Positions 1 to 11,599 of a DNA stretch of 64,000 nucleotides are shown one piece after another. The position numbers and the translations under genes were made by a program. Every line of letters begins with the position of its first letter. The first letter of the stretch is position 1. The stretch comes from Eucalyptus grandis (taxonomy: Eukaryota; Streptophyta; Magnoliopsida; Myrtales; Myrtaceae), in the NCBI RefSeq assembly GCF_016545825.1, contig NC_052613.1, positions 56,370,833 to 56,434,832 of the forward strand, given 5' to 3'. The notes under the pieces were generated by a model, which did not search any database, was not told where the DNA came from, and saw only the letters and a list, made by a program, of their open reading frames with translations.

Positions 1-3000
1 CTGATCATCTTCTTCTTCAAAAGTCTTTCTCCCCTTCAGGTTCCCTTTCCTTAGCTTCTCCTCAGGGTCCTGAAATGGTTATTCAATAACCAATGAGACC
101 ACGTCTCAGCGAGTCCTACCCACTAAGACTCGATTAATAAACTAATACGCCATCCGGTTGCCTAAGCACAACACGAGTCGAGGACTTACCTTAGCCTCGG
201 CCCAACCTGCAATTCAAGGTTAAACATAGCTATTCAAACAATTCACGACATCCGATCAAGCATTGATCAATCGACTAAGTCGATTACATGTCACCCACAC
301 TTTCTAGGTCATTCCCACTCATACCACGCTTTCTCAGCTGGTGTACTCATTCACCAAATCACATGTTTCTCGGGCGTCGTTTTCGCCAATGACATACCGA
401 TCACCGACACCGTGCGTTCTTTAAGGCGCCTTTTCACCAAAGGATAACCTTGATCACCGAACCACGTGTCCTTTCAAGGGCGCCGTTTCGCTAAGGTGAC
501 ATCGGCTATAGACAACATCGTGCGTTCTTTAAGGCGCCGTTTTTCACCAAAGGATATTCCCATAACCACCGAACCACGTGTGTCTATAAGTCATTTACGT
601 GCGTTCTTTAAGGCGCCGTTTTCGCCAGTGATACTTCCAATCACCGAACCACGTATGTCCAATAATATCGTACCTGATTGGTCTCACCATTCTCCCTACT
701 ATATAGCCCATCAACGTACTGGCGCTATATACCCATGCTTGGCCATTACCAATCAAATATTCAATAACAAACAATTTAGGACAATTCCTAAAATTCCACA
801 ATAAATTCAATTCCACACAACGTAGAGCTCAAATAAATAAACGGACTGCACCACGACAATCGGCACGAAATTCGGTCACCGGCCATCCCGGTTGAATTTC
901 CGGAAAAATAATTAATTAAATAAATAAATTTCGAAAATAAAAAATAAACATTGAAAATCCAATTTAGGCCTATATTGCCTTATTGGAGCCCGAAACGGGT
1001 CGGGAAAAATCCCGATATGCATTCAATAAATAATCAAACATTTCTACTTGCTAATAGCTAGGTCTAACCACCTAACATGCATCCTCAAGTCACTAATTTA
1101 ATTGTTCTAACCTAATCTAACCACCTAAGTGCATGTAATTAAATCTAACCAACCCTAAGACATAATTAGCAAACTAATAAAGCTTTAGTGAGTAAAACTC
1201 ACTTGACAAAAGCGGGGATCGAATCACCGCAACGGCGACGCGACGGCGGCCGAAATAGAACTTTCGACGATACCGGCGGGCTTGGGACCGGGCCTTGACC
1301 TTGGCCCAACAAATCTCAGTCCAAATGAGATTTGTTCTTGCACTGGAATGGGCTTGCTCTTGGACTGGGCTTGCAAAGCGGGCTGCTGGACCTCACTGAT
1401 TTGGGCTTCAAGTGCTGGAAAATTTGGGCTTCAATTCAATTGAATAAGCTGAACTGGATGGGCCTACTGCTGGAGTAATTTCAACTGGACAACAACTAAA
1501 GATGGGCTGACTGAGCTTGGACCGAACTTGGCTTGTCGTGGGGGCTTCAAATGATCCAACTGCTGGGCTAGAATCCCATGATTGTGGGCTGAACAAGAAA
1601 GCCCAATATGAGCTGCGATGGAAATGGAGGAGGATCCGTGGGCCTGGTCTTCGCTAAGCTTGATGGACTGGGTTGTTGCGGCTGATCCACGAACTGAAGA
1701 AGACGCAGGCGAAGAAGGGAGCTACTCCTGACGTCTTCGGTGGATGAGCGGAACCAAGAAGCAGCAAGGAGAGGAGTTGGGGTCTTTGATGCTAGTGGAA
1801 AGGAACGGTAGCTGGCGTCGTGGGCGTGAAGCAGCTACGGGGGCACCTCGGCGAACTGAAGACACACGGCAAGTGGCTTCGTTGGGTCAACAGCCGGTGG
1901 AGTGACTCCATTGGTTGACCGAATCTGGCAGCAACCGGCAGAAGCTGAAGACGCGTGGAGCCCTGCTTTGTAGGGCGCAGGCAGAGGCGTGCGGATGATG
2001 GAGCAGCTTCGTGGACGTTTGGCGGTCAACAACCGAGAGAATGGAGCTGCTTCGTTGACCCGTGAAGTGAGCTGGCGTTGGGCTTCGTGGGCATGGGTTG
2101 GACGAGGCAACGGCGCGGCACGTGAAGCTGCTGGAGATGATGCAGCGATCAACAAACCGACTGGTTTGACTGGGGAACAAAAGATGGTGGAGGCGTGCTG
2201 GTAGAAACCGGGAGTGATCTTCGGACGTGGCAGCTGTAGTTCCGGTGGCCACGAGCTGGAGAAGACCACACGGATGCTTGCTCGAGTCTTCAACGGTGAG
2301 GAGAGTTGACTGGCGGGGACAGCAACTAGTGGAGAGAAGTAGCTTGATTGAAGATCTCAAGGTTGGCGTGAGCAGAGTGTGTGGCTTCGTTTCAGGAAGA
2401 GAAGAAATGAAGATGGAGAGAGATTGGATGGATTGTCTCGCACGATAGAGATATTAAGACAAAAGCAAGAAAAATGAGCGGATGGGAGTGCCGAGCGTGA
2501 GAAGCCAGCTAAGAGGAGACAAGAAAAATCAGAAGTCTTAGCCAATACATTTAATGTTTTGGCCCCACAAGTCCACCATACACTCCTCTTTGTCCCCCAA
2601 TCAATTTCAAGTTCTTTATCAACTCACAAATAAAAATTTTTAAAGTCCAAAATTGCTCCTCATCCAATCATACGAATTTCACCATTTGAGCCTTCAATTT
2701 CTCCAATAAATTCCCAACTTGAGGTCCATTTCGACGTAAAAATCCCAAATGATTTTCTATAAATCTCCGACACATACGGGCTCAACCCGAAAGTCAAATT
2801 TCCCATTAATTTAGCCAATCTGAACTTCGGCCAAACTTCCACGACGTCCGAAACGGTTTTCCGTAAAAATTCCTGAATTTCCGAAAATCTTCTAAGACTG
2901 AGTCGATGCTCCAAAATAGCTTGTGACATCACCGAACTTTCGATTTCAAATCCGACTCAAATCGACGGTAATTTCACTCCGGCGTGCTTTTAGTGTGACC

Positions 3001-3474
3001 TAGACTACCGGATAGTTTTCAGAACTTTTTAGGGCAATTGACTCGTGGTCGATTTTCTTCGAGCCACAATGAACCCACTCGACACATTGGCGACTCTCAA
3101 TTGTCGTGAAAATCTCGAGGGCTCGACTACCAACACAGGGTACCAAAACGACAGAAAATCAAATTAGTGCCGGTCGACGAGAATTTTCCAATTTAGTGGA
3201 GTCACCCACGATCGGCCACACATCTCGCCGAACCGACCTATCTCGATCTCAATTCGATCTTTAATCGGCAAGAATGACCTCTAAAGATGAACACGGTCGA
3301 GAAGCCGATTCCTGGTCGAATTCTCAAGTCTATTGCCTTAATATTCTTTAATGGCATACCCAGCTAATCTAGTTATCTCGAGAGTGATCAGCTCTGAGAA
3401 TAACCCTATAGACACGTCAATGAAATGCCCGATTAATTTAATAGAAAACAATACTGAAAATTCTGGATGTCACA
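1..3474 (-). mobile_element. Partial LTR of a chromovirus-type Ty3 element, cut by the window edge
   Basis: The right end reads ctggatgtcaca, the same terminus as the LTRs ending at 36336 and 43503; on the minus strand this is a TGTGACATCC start. Internal landmarks shared with those LTRs, in the same order, are the block around 95-160, tandem motifs at 412-660, a block near 880 and a GC-rich core at 1230-2400. The left about 330 bases of the LTR lie outside the window, judged against 4340-4670. Whether it is a solo LTR or one end of a full element cannot be decided. Its right-hand 535 bp (about 2940-3474) also occurs, diverged, at 36895-37446. Minus orientation is inferred from the PBS and PPT of the related element at 33308-43503. 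The open frames in the GC-rich core on both strands look like chance. Confidence 0.75.
412..660. repeat. Short tandem motif array in the first LTR
   Basis: The motif gtgcgttctttaaggcgcc recurs at about 412, 520 and 599, each time followed by a gttttcgcc-like segment and then caccgaaccacg. Spacing is 108 and 79 bases. The same motif is arrayed at the matching position in three other LTRs of this window. Confidence 0.8.
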
Positions 3475-4339
3475 CATCATGGTTGTTTATTGGGACATTT
3501 TGGGGATCTGTTCTAAGCTGCAGTGAATTAATTCATTTGCATTTCATCGGTTCTGCGAGAAGAAGAAAACTTGCTTATCAAAAAAAGGAAAAGTTATATG
3601 AAGTACATGTTGGCAATTTTCTCAGATTCCCATCCATGTAAGAAGCTGACTTCATTAAGTGCCTACTGCCCTTCCAGGATATCCTTCTCATTAAGATGCT
3701 TCTGACTCAAACGGAAGGCGTCCCCAAAACTTCCTTTTAGATACCGCACATCTGATGGTTTCACTTTGTAAAAAATTGGCAACACTATGTGTGATATGTT
3801 TATTCTTACAATCTATCATATGAATGAGCTCACGAAGGCACCATTTGCTCGTAGCATAATTTTTGGAGATGATGGGGATCGAAATCTTAGATCGTGAGAT
3901 GGCATTAAGAATTTGTGGGTACCAAAGAGATGAATGAAGAAGTGGATGCTCCCTTGGTGCTCTCTTCCTCTACTGTCTTTGCTTTCTCAGACTCTGCCCT
4001 CTGTCCATGGTGATCTGAGAGGGGAAGTTGAAATGAAAGATGCTTTTTCTGCTACTTAAAAGGATTGATGAACAACAAAAGACACTTTTAGGATGCTTTT
4101 CTACAAATGCTTGCTGGCTTGGTCCGCTCCAAATAACGTGGACGTTAATTTCTCCCCAAGGCAATGCTGAAGGAGGTTCGTATTCTCGAGAAAGACATTT
4201 TGATGACACGGCCCTCAGTTTAGTAAGCTGACGTCGTTTCACTGTGGAAGATTCGGTGGCCCTAAAGAGGACCTGGAAAAGCCCACATCATTTACTTGTT
4301 TAGAAACACATAGTTGAGACACATATAGATATTAAAACA
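3475..4339. other. Sequence between two LTRs, no recognisable gene
   Basis: This 865-base stretch separates the first LTR from the solo LTR. Small open frames at 3970-4242 (minus) and 4040-4231 (plus) show no family I recognise and no clear splice pattern. It continues at 7105-7482 once the solo LTR is removed, so it is probably the pre-insertion host sequence. Confidence 0.5.
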
Positions 4340-5140
4340 TGTCACGCCCCGATCCTCGAGCACACACACATCATTCTCTTGGTCGATTTTAATATGCGAT
4401 ATCCCAGGACTATATATCGCCGACCCTTTCATTTATTAAGCACATGCGGAAGCAATTATAAATCCCCAGACAATAAAACGATGAGATAGAAAAGCAGGGC
4501 CATATTTTTCATATTGAAACTTATAACCAAACTCTTATACAAAACACAAACCAGAGTACTTCACAACTTTTTACTCTATCTCTATTCACATCAAAATGGA
4601 GATCTCAAAAGATGATAAAATTTCAGTCCATCTGGGCCACACTCAAGGCCCTTCTTTGAATTATCTTCTTCTTCCAAATATCCTTCTCCTCAAGATTTAC
4701 CTCCAAGTTCTCCTTCTTGGACTCCTCCTCCTTAGCTCCTCAGCGGGGTCCTGAAATGATTTCCTCAAACTGGGATGAGACTACATCTCAGCGAGTTCTA
4801 CCCTACTAAGGCCCGATTAGTAAACTATTATACTACAGGATGCCTAAACACGCACAGGGCAGAAGACTTGTCTTAGCCTCAGATCCCACCTGCAAGTCAG
4901 TACAATTCATAATAGGCACGCAAGCAAACATATCACCGATCGAAGCATCAATCAAATCGACCGAATCGATTATATGCCAACAAGACCACTCACGGTCATT
5001 TCCATTCAGTCAATCAATTCACAACATCAAATCAAAGCAATGATCAATTGACCTAGTCGATTACATGTCAGACGAACCATTCTATGTCAATGCTCTTGGG
5101 CGTCAAGTTCACCAAGGTGACTTATCCACTAGACAATTGC

Positions 5141-5560
5141 GTGCGTTCTTTAAGACGCTGTTTTCGCCAGTGACATCCTTAGTCACCGAACCACGCATGC
5201 CTATAACCATGTACTCAATAGACAATTGTGTGCGTTCTTTAAGGCACCGTTTTCGCCAGTGATATCCCAAATCACCGAACCACACATGCCTACAACCATG
5301 TATTCAATAGACAATTGTGTGCGTTCTTTAAGGCGCCGTTTTCGCCAGTGATATCCCAAATCACCGAACCACACATGCCTATAACAATGTATTTAATAGA
5401 CAAGTGTATGCGTTTTTAAGGCGCCGTTTTCGCCAAAGTGATGTCCTTAATCACCGAACCATACATGCCTATAACAAAATGAGTACTAGACCGATACGTG
5501 CGTTCTTTAAGGTGCCGTTTTCGTCAGTGATGTCCCAATCACCGAACCACGTAGGTCCTT
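5141..5560. repeat. Five-copy tandem array, period about 89 bp, inside solo LTR
   Basis: Motif gtgcgttctttaagg-cgccgttttcgcc starts at about 5141, 5230, 5319, 5407 and 5496, so the period is 88-89 bp. Each unit ends in tcaccgaaccac and a short variable linker (atgcctataaccatg and relatives). It is the same module seen in the other LTRs, with a slightly longer period. Confidence 0.85.
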
Positions 5561-6484
5561 ACACCGTGTCTAATCGGTTCAATCCTAGAGTATTTCCAAT
5601 TCTCTCATAACTCCATCCACTTTACAACTCAATCAAAGTATTATAAATGCTAAATAAACATACTCGGCCATCTACAAATCAATCCTTCAAATTCACCACG
5701 GTCTCCAAAGATAAAATTCCGGTTTCGGACCATCTCAGCTTGAATTTTCGGAAAATAAATAATTATTTAATTTAATTCCGAAAATTAATATTTAATTACT
5801 AAAAATCCACTTAGGCCCGAAAAGCCTAATTGAGCCCACTAAGGGTCGGGAAAAATCCCGAGGCACTTCCAATAATTAGTAGACCACGTCTACTTGCTAA
5901 TTGCGCAATCAATTTATCTAAATCGCATAACAATTGAATAATAATTACTAATTTATTCTAATCTAACAACCTAAACCTAATTAATTAAAATTAAATCAAC
6001 CTTAAGCATAATTAGCCAACTAATCCAGGATTAGTGAGATTACTCACCAAATCGCGCACAAATCGGATCAATCTGACGGGGGCGACGCGAGGAACAACAA
6101 ACTCCAAAGCACGGCTCGAATTCGGGGCCCGGAAACGGCCCAAAAGCGGGCCCGAAGTCGCTGGATACCCACTTCGTGGGTTGCTGGTCAAGGCTGGCCG
6201 GGGTTGCTCCGGTGGCCAAAACGGCGAGGGAAGGCCGGCGGAGGGTGAGGGGGATGCCGGGGAGGTCCGACGGGGTCGAACGGCGGCCGGAGGTGGCCGG
6301 ACGGGGGCTGGGTCGCGCGGATTCGCTCAGGGGAAGGGGCGTCTGGACGGAGGAGAAGGTAGGTGGCGCACAGGGGCGAGCGGCGGGCACACGGGCGCGG
6401 GCGCGGGCATGCGGTGTGGCGGCGGGACGAGCGGCGACGGAGCAGCGACAGCAAGCTACAACTTCTGGTTCTAGTTCGCTTGCT

Positions 6485-6760
6485 TGAGCGTGCGGAGGGA
6501 TGAAGAAGAAGAAGAAAGAGAGAGAGAGAGAGAGAGAACATAAGGTTGGACCGGTCAAAAGGGAAGAGAGAGAGAGGAATCGGTGGGGGGCTGTCCGCAC
6601 GGAAGAAAAGGGGAGAGAAGAGAGAGAGAAAAGAGAGAAAAAGGAGAGGAAAAGAGAGAGAAAGAAAAGGGGAGAGAGAGAAAAGGAAAAAGAAAATACA
6701 TAATACCTTTATGTCAATTTTCCTTTTTTCTTTTCTTTTTCCTTTCTATTTTCTTTTGGT
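6485..6760. repeat. Long polypurine tract followed by polypyrimidine tract
   Basis: Positions about 6601-6697 are almost only A and G. From about 6717 to 6760 the strand switches to almost only T and C. A GA microsatellite lies at about 6509-6539. The tract is within the solo LTR just beyond its GC-rich core. The K/E/R-rich open frames here are a product of base composition. Confidence 0.7.
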
Positions 6761-7104
6761 CTTCAATTTTTCTTCCGATAATTTCTTTATTGAAATTTCA
6801 GACTTATCAACAATTTGACGGACAATGAGATAGGATCCTAAAAATAAGAATTATAACGCGCTTAAAATTCGATTCCCGAAATCGAGTTCAATTTCGTGGT
6901 TAAAAATCGATCATACGTGATTTTAGCTCAATCCAATCAATTAGGTAGCTTTTAGGGATTTTACAGCTGATACACCTCTTAACGGCTTTACCCAATAGGT
7001 TAGTTAACTCGTGAGTGATCAGCTCAGAGAAAAAGGGTTATAGGCACGTCGACGAAATGTCCATTTCACTTTATTGAAACGGTGTCGAATTTCAGGATAT
7101 CACA

Positions 7105-7482
7105 AAACACATATGAAAACAGATTGAAGTGTAAATAATCGACTTTCTTAAAGCACATTTGAACAACTACATAACTTCATGCACGTCTACAATATTTAAA
7201 GACTGATTCTTTCGGTTCACACCTAAGATATTGAAACTATGTAGGAAACACTATGGAAGCATCTTCCTCTGACTATAAGCTCACACGATGCCTAATTGTT
7301 ATCATTATATTTGACCTTACTCTTATTATTTTTGGCCTAATATTTCAACAACCTTACTCTTTTTATTTTCAGCCTAATAATAAACAACCCTAACTGTGTC
7401 CCCAACCTCATTATCACAACCCCTTCTACGTCTAATCCCATTTCCATTGGCCAAACTAATGTAGTGTCATGTAATTGTTGCC
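7105..7482. other. Host flank between solo LTR and Ogre-like element
   Basis: AT-rich sequence, no gene seen. It begins with the AAACA duplicate of the solo LTR and ends with TTGCC, the left target duplicate of the Ogre-like element. Confidence 0.5.
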
Positions 7483-10400
7483 TGTTGACACCTAAATTTT
7501 GACTAATTATTTAGTAATTAATTGCATAAAAATTTAGGGATTAATCTTTAACCCCTAAGAAAAAATAGTAAAATTGCATTTCATGCAGTTGCATTTGCAT
7601 CGGTACTAAAAAGCGAAACAAGACGCAGCGGCTCGCAGTCGATTACATGCACGAAGGGAATTGTCTCTCTCACTGCTCGAGCACGCAAAAGAGCGAAAGT
7701 AAAAAAAAAAAGAGGAAGGAAGTTCACGTCCGTTGTCTCTCCCTCATTAATGCCTGCGCATGCACGCACAAATTCGGCGAACGTGCGGATGCTAGAGGAA
7801 TCCTAGAGAAGCAAAATGAGCCCATGATATAATATTATAAAATATGCTCTCTCTCAAGTGTGGGTTGTCAGGAGAAGAAATTTGCCGAAGGAGGAAGCCA
7901 ATAATAGACAAGACAAGTCAAGAGTTGCGGCTATCCTATAGAAGGGAGGGACAAGTAGCCCTATAAGAAGCCCCAAGCAGGAGGAAGAAAGAAGAATCCA
8001 TGAACACGTGCATTTTCTCCCCCTCTCATTAATGCTGCACATGCACGCATTAACGGGACGTGAAAATTCTCCTGCAAGAGAGATGGACCAACATTTCTTT
8101 AATATTATCCCTGCTGAAAAGCAGATGGGTAGCCACCATATTTGAAAAAAGCAACCGGACGTGAACAACAAGGAAAAATTACGAGGGCAACGTTCGGCTT
8201 AAATTCTGGAAAAGTTGCGGCTACATCTTGTCACAATAATGTTGGCTATCTTCAAGAGGCAATGGACGGCCTATAAATAAGACCACAAGAAGCCGCGTCT
8301 GGGGGGAGAAAAAAGGAAGCATTCACTGGAGAGGTTTTGTGAGAGATTAAAAAAGAGAGTCCGTAGAGAGACACAGGGAGGAGAAAAAAAAAGAAAAAAA
8401 CACAAAGTCTTCTTCTTCTTCGCGCAGCAGCTTCGTGGAATCCCGCAACCGTCCAAGCTTCCCTTCACCCGAGCGACCAGCAGCTTGTCGTCCCGACCAC
8501 CACGCTTCCTCCACGAGCCGTCGTCGCAACCTCCGCCCGAGCACCGGTGCCACAGCAGCTCGCCGTGCTCTTCCCACAACCTCTGTGCCGCACCACCGAG
8601 TCCGCTCGCCGCTCCGCCGTCCACAGCACCCGCGTACCCGTTTTGACAGATCTGCCTCTCGGCCGGTCCCGTTTCTGCCAGAGCTGCAACCCGAAACCGG
8701 CGCCCCTCCTCCGTCCAGATCTGCTCAGCGCTTCAGCTCGAGCTCGAAGCCGGTCGCTGCACCCCCTTTATCAAGCGACCAACTGAGCTGCTTCCACCGC
8801 GCCAAATCCGAACGCCGACACCCAAGAAGACCACTGCATCCCGACGCCGGCAGATCTGAACCGTCGGCAAGCATCCGCGTTTGCGCCCGTCCCCGACGCC
8901 CGCTTCAGCAGATCCCGAATCCTTTCTCTCCGAGCGACGACCGCCCCTACTCTGACCACGATCTGCTGCACCCGGCGCCCGGGCGGCTCGCCGCGCCTCG
9001 TCTCGCTACCCCGCGTTGGCCGCGGCTGCTCCGTAGCTGCCCGTTGCAACAACCCGCGACGCCAGCCCACGCCGGTCGCCGCGCTCCTCGGCTCGCAGCA
9101 ACTCGCGATGACGACGCCGCAGTAGCTCTCAACCGCAAGCCGGCCGTCGCCACTCTTGCCCTCGCCCGAGCATCGACGCCACCGCAGCCCGCGCCCGAGG
9201 TCCTCCAACCGCGACGCCCCTCGCCGGTACCCGCGCCGGAGCTCCGACGACTCCGCCCCGCCTCCGCCCCTAGCCGACCCGCGACGCCAGCCCGCGCCAA
9301 TCCCCGAAGCTCCTTCTTAGCGCTCCGCCGTCGCGCCACTCCGACGGTGACCCCCACCAAAAGCCGCACGAGCCCAAGCTGTGCGTGGGAAAGGAAAAGA
9401 TAAAAACAAAAGGGGAACATTAGGTAGTTTTTTTATTATTATTATTTTATCTTTATTTTTATATAGTTTATAGTTTGTTTTTATATAGTTTTTTAGCGTG
9501 ATTATTCATTAATGCATGATTGAAGTTCCAATAACCCCTCAAATTAGGGATTAGGAGTTCGATTTTCACGCCCGAAATCCGACTCATGATCTCTTACAAA
9601 AATCGACAATCCAATCTCATGCCCGAGATTCGATTCGCGATTTAATTTAAAATTGACCAACCCGATCTCATGTGCGAGATATGGTTCGTCAATTTTGGGT
9701 ATTAATCTTATCTTTGATTGAATTGGATATCGGGTTATTTGAATTAACTTTTGTTCTTGCATAAAAAATTTCAAAAAAAATGCGAGTTAGATTAGGGCTA
9801 GGGTTAGCATATTTAGTTATTTCGTTTTTTTTTAAAAATAAAAATCCAAAAAAATGCATTCATGATATTAGTTTTTTTAAGAATTGCACGTGTCAATTTA
9901 GGATAGGATTTTTTTATTTATTTTAAATTTTTATAAAAAAATCCCCAAAAAATTAATTAATTTAGGATGCTAGTTTGCATGTTTAATTGTGTGCAAATTT
10001 TTAAAATTTCGAATTTTATATATATAAAAAACAAACAAAAATCATCATGCATATTAGAGTAGAATTGCAAGTCTCATTTTAAGTTTCAATTTTTTAGGAT
10101 AAATTGCACTTTTAGGAATAGAAATATCATGTGCACGTCATGTAAAATTAGGCTCATTTAAATAAAAATTGCCCGTCATTATAATTAGGTCATTTTGATT
10201 TGCATATTTAATTATTGCATGTTCATTAAGAAAATACAAAAAAAAAAAAAAAAATATTTTACTCATGTCATGTAGTTTAGAACACATTGTCATACCATTC
10301 CATGTTAGATTAGTAGCATGCATTGCATATTGCATAATTCTCATTAAACAAGTAAAAACCAAAAAAAAGAAGAAGAAGAAATTGCCTGTTAATTAGAAAT

Positions 10401-10892
10401 CATATTAACTCTGTTGATGTGAATTCTGATGTAACAATTCAGATGCTTTCGTTGCTATGAGGTAAGTCCTGCAATTTATTCATCGCTTTCTTGGGTGTTA
10501 AATTGGTGGCTTGCGCATCCGCATGATCACCTCACATGTTAGGAGGATAAATTAAAATCAATTCAAGCTGCCTGCAAAAATATTTTTTCAAATAAAAAAG
10601 GAAAATGTACCGAAAGGGCATTAGAGAAATCTAGCGTAATCAAGTCCCCGAACTCATTTAATCTCTGGTTCGTAGGAGTGAAGTAATCCTCCCATTACTT
10701 TACTTGGGTTTCTAATCGACCCACCCAAAATAGATTAGTGGCGACTCCATGATAAAAATCATTTGCATATTAAGAACTTGAACCTAAGTCGCGAATTGGT
10801 ATGGGCTTGGGAGAGCCCGAGTTAAGTCTAGGCTTAACAATCCATTAGCCGAACCCTTAGGTGGTCCAACCCGCTTCGGGGAGGTCGCGACA
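7483..10892 (+). mobile_element. 5' LTR of the Ogre-like element
   Basis: 3410 bp, TG...CA ends. It matches 23785-27116 throughout: the outer parts differ by few substitutions and small indels, but a GC-rich block (about 8430-9330) differs heavily from its partner at 24730-25580. A TATA-like box precedes that block, so the GC-rich part probably lies in the transcribed R/U5 portion. The 322-codon frame at 8435-9403 is not preserved in the 3' LTR and is not called as a gene. Confidence 0.93.
8271..8279 (+). promoter_or_regulatory. TATA box of the 5' LTR
   Basis: ctataaata in the context ggacggcctataaataag, identical in the 3' LTR at 24571-24579. It lies about 790 bases into the LTR, a plausible U3 promoter position. 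Transcription would start some 25-35 bases downstream, just before the GC-rich leader. The start site is inferred. Confidence 0.6.
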
Positions 10893-10895
10893 GCT

Positions 10896-10914
10896 TGGCG
10901 ACTCCACTGGGGAC
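10896..10914 (+). other. Primer binding site of the Ogre-like element
   Basis: tggcgactccactggggac begins 3 bases after the LTR end, complementary to a tRNA 3' end finishing ...gtcgcca. Starting with TGG directly behind the LTR is the standard PBS arrangement. Elements of this lineage often use an arginine tRNA, but the exact tRNA cannot be confirmed here. Confidence 0.8.
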
Positions 10915-11599
10915 CTGAGTTAAAACTCTTAGTGGACTTAGGCCAATTTTTCTTCTTTTGAAAAAGTTTTTGTTTGGCAGCGAGAATTCCAGGTACGCCC
11001 CTAACATTTAAGGTGTTAAATGTTTTTGCAGGATGGGAGGTATAAGGGGAAGTGTTTGCTGACCTTTGTTTTGCAGGGAGGTGTAGGAATGTATGGTTTA
11101 TTTTCATGAACGAAGCGTTGTTTGATATAAACTGTTGTGCATGCCTATGCATTTACACTACACTATTGCACACACAACCCGCCGCCGGACTTGGGCCGCA
11201 TAGGATCATCTAGGATGGTATTGAGATGGATACCACTTCGACCGCATGCCCGCGGTACGAGTCGCCCATCTCAATCCCGAAGTTTCTTTTCTGGTGTCAA
11301 GAGTACCCACCTCGGTTCGTATGCCCGCAACCTAGGTCGGCTCTTTGACCAAGCCGAAGTCATGAGGACCCGACTTAGTTCGCACGCCCGCGGCTAGTCT
11401 GATCATTCTTGTGGCTTCACTTTGTTAAGCCTTATAGATTAGAAATCGAGCCACTTACCATGCGCATGTCTATGTGATTGCCCTTTGTTTATTGGTAAAG
11501 TAAGTCTTCTAAATTCGCACTCTTGCAATCTACTTACTTTATTATATCATTTTGTCGGTCCATGGCATTAGGATTGTCTTGAGTCTTGATCAATATACA
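10915..11599 (+). other. Untranslated leader of the Ogre-like element
   Basis: No gene seen. Three imperfect copies of a GC-rich motif, cgcatgcccgcggtacgag and relatives, lie at about 11239, 11308 and 11371, each after an acccacttcg-like stretch. Such repeats in a retroelement leader could form RNA structure for packaging or translation; that is only a suggestion. Confidence 0.45.

Larger units (their letters stand above)
4340..7104 (-). mobile_element. Solo LTR, chromovirus-type family, with target site duplication
   Basis: The segment starts tgtcacgccccga and ends aggatatcaca, matching the termini of the LTR family at 33308. It is flanked by a perfect 5-bp direct repeat AAACA (4335-4339 and 7105-7109), with no internal domain beside it. 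This is the signature of a solo LTR left by recombination between the two LTRs of a full element. Length is 2765 bp against about 3.0-3.1 kb for the pair at 33308-43503. It contains a five-copy motif array (5141-5560), a GC-rich core (6060-6450) and a long purine-rich then pyrimidine-rich tract (6485-6760). Confidence 0.85.

Noticed and set aside
1835..2360. Open frames on both strands in the first LTR
   Set aside because: GC-rich low-stop sequence; no conservation in the matching cores of the other LTRs.
6500..6828. K/E/R-rich open frames
   Set aside because: Direct translation of the purine tract; no domain.
8435..9403. 322-codon P/R/A/S-rich open frame in the 5' LTR
   Set aside because: It lies in a GC-rich LTR block, overlapping frames are open on both strands, and the frame is broken in the 3' LTR copy.
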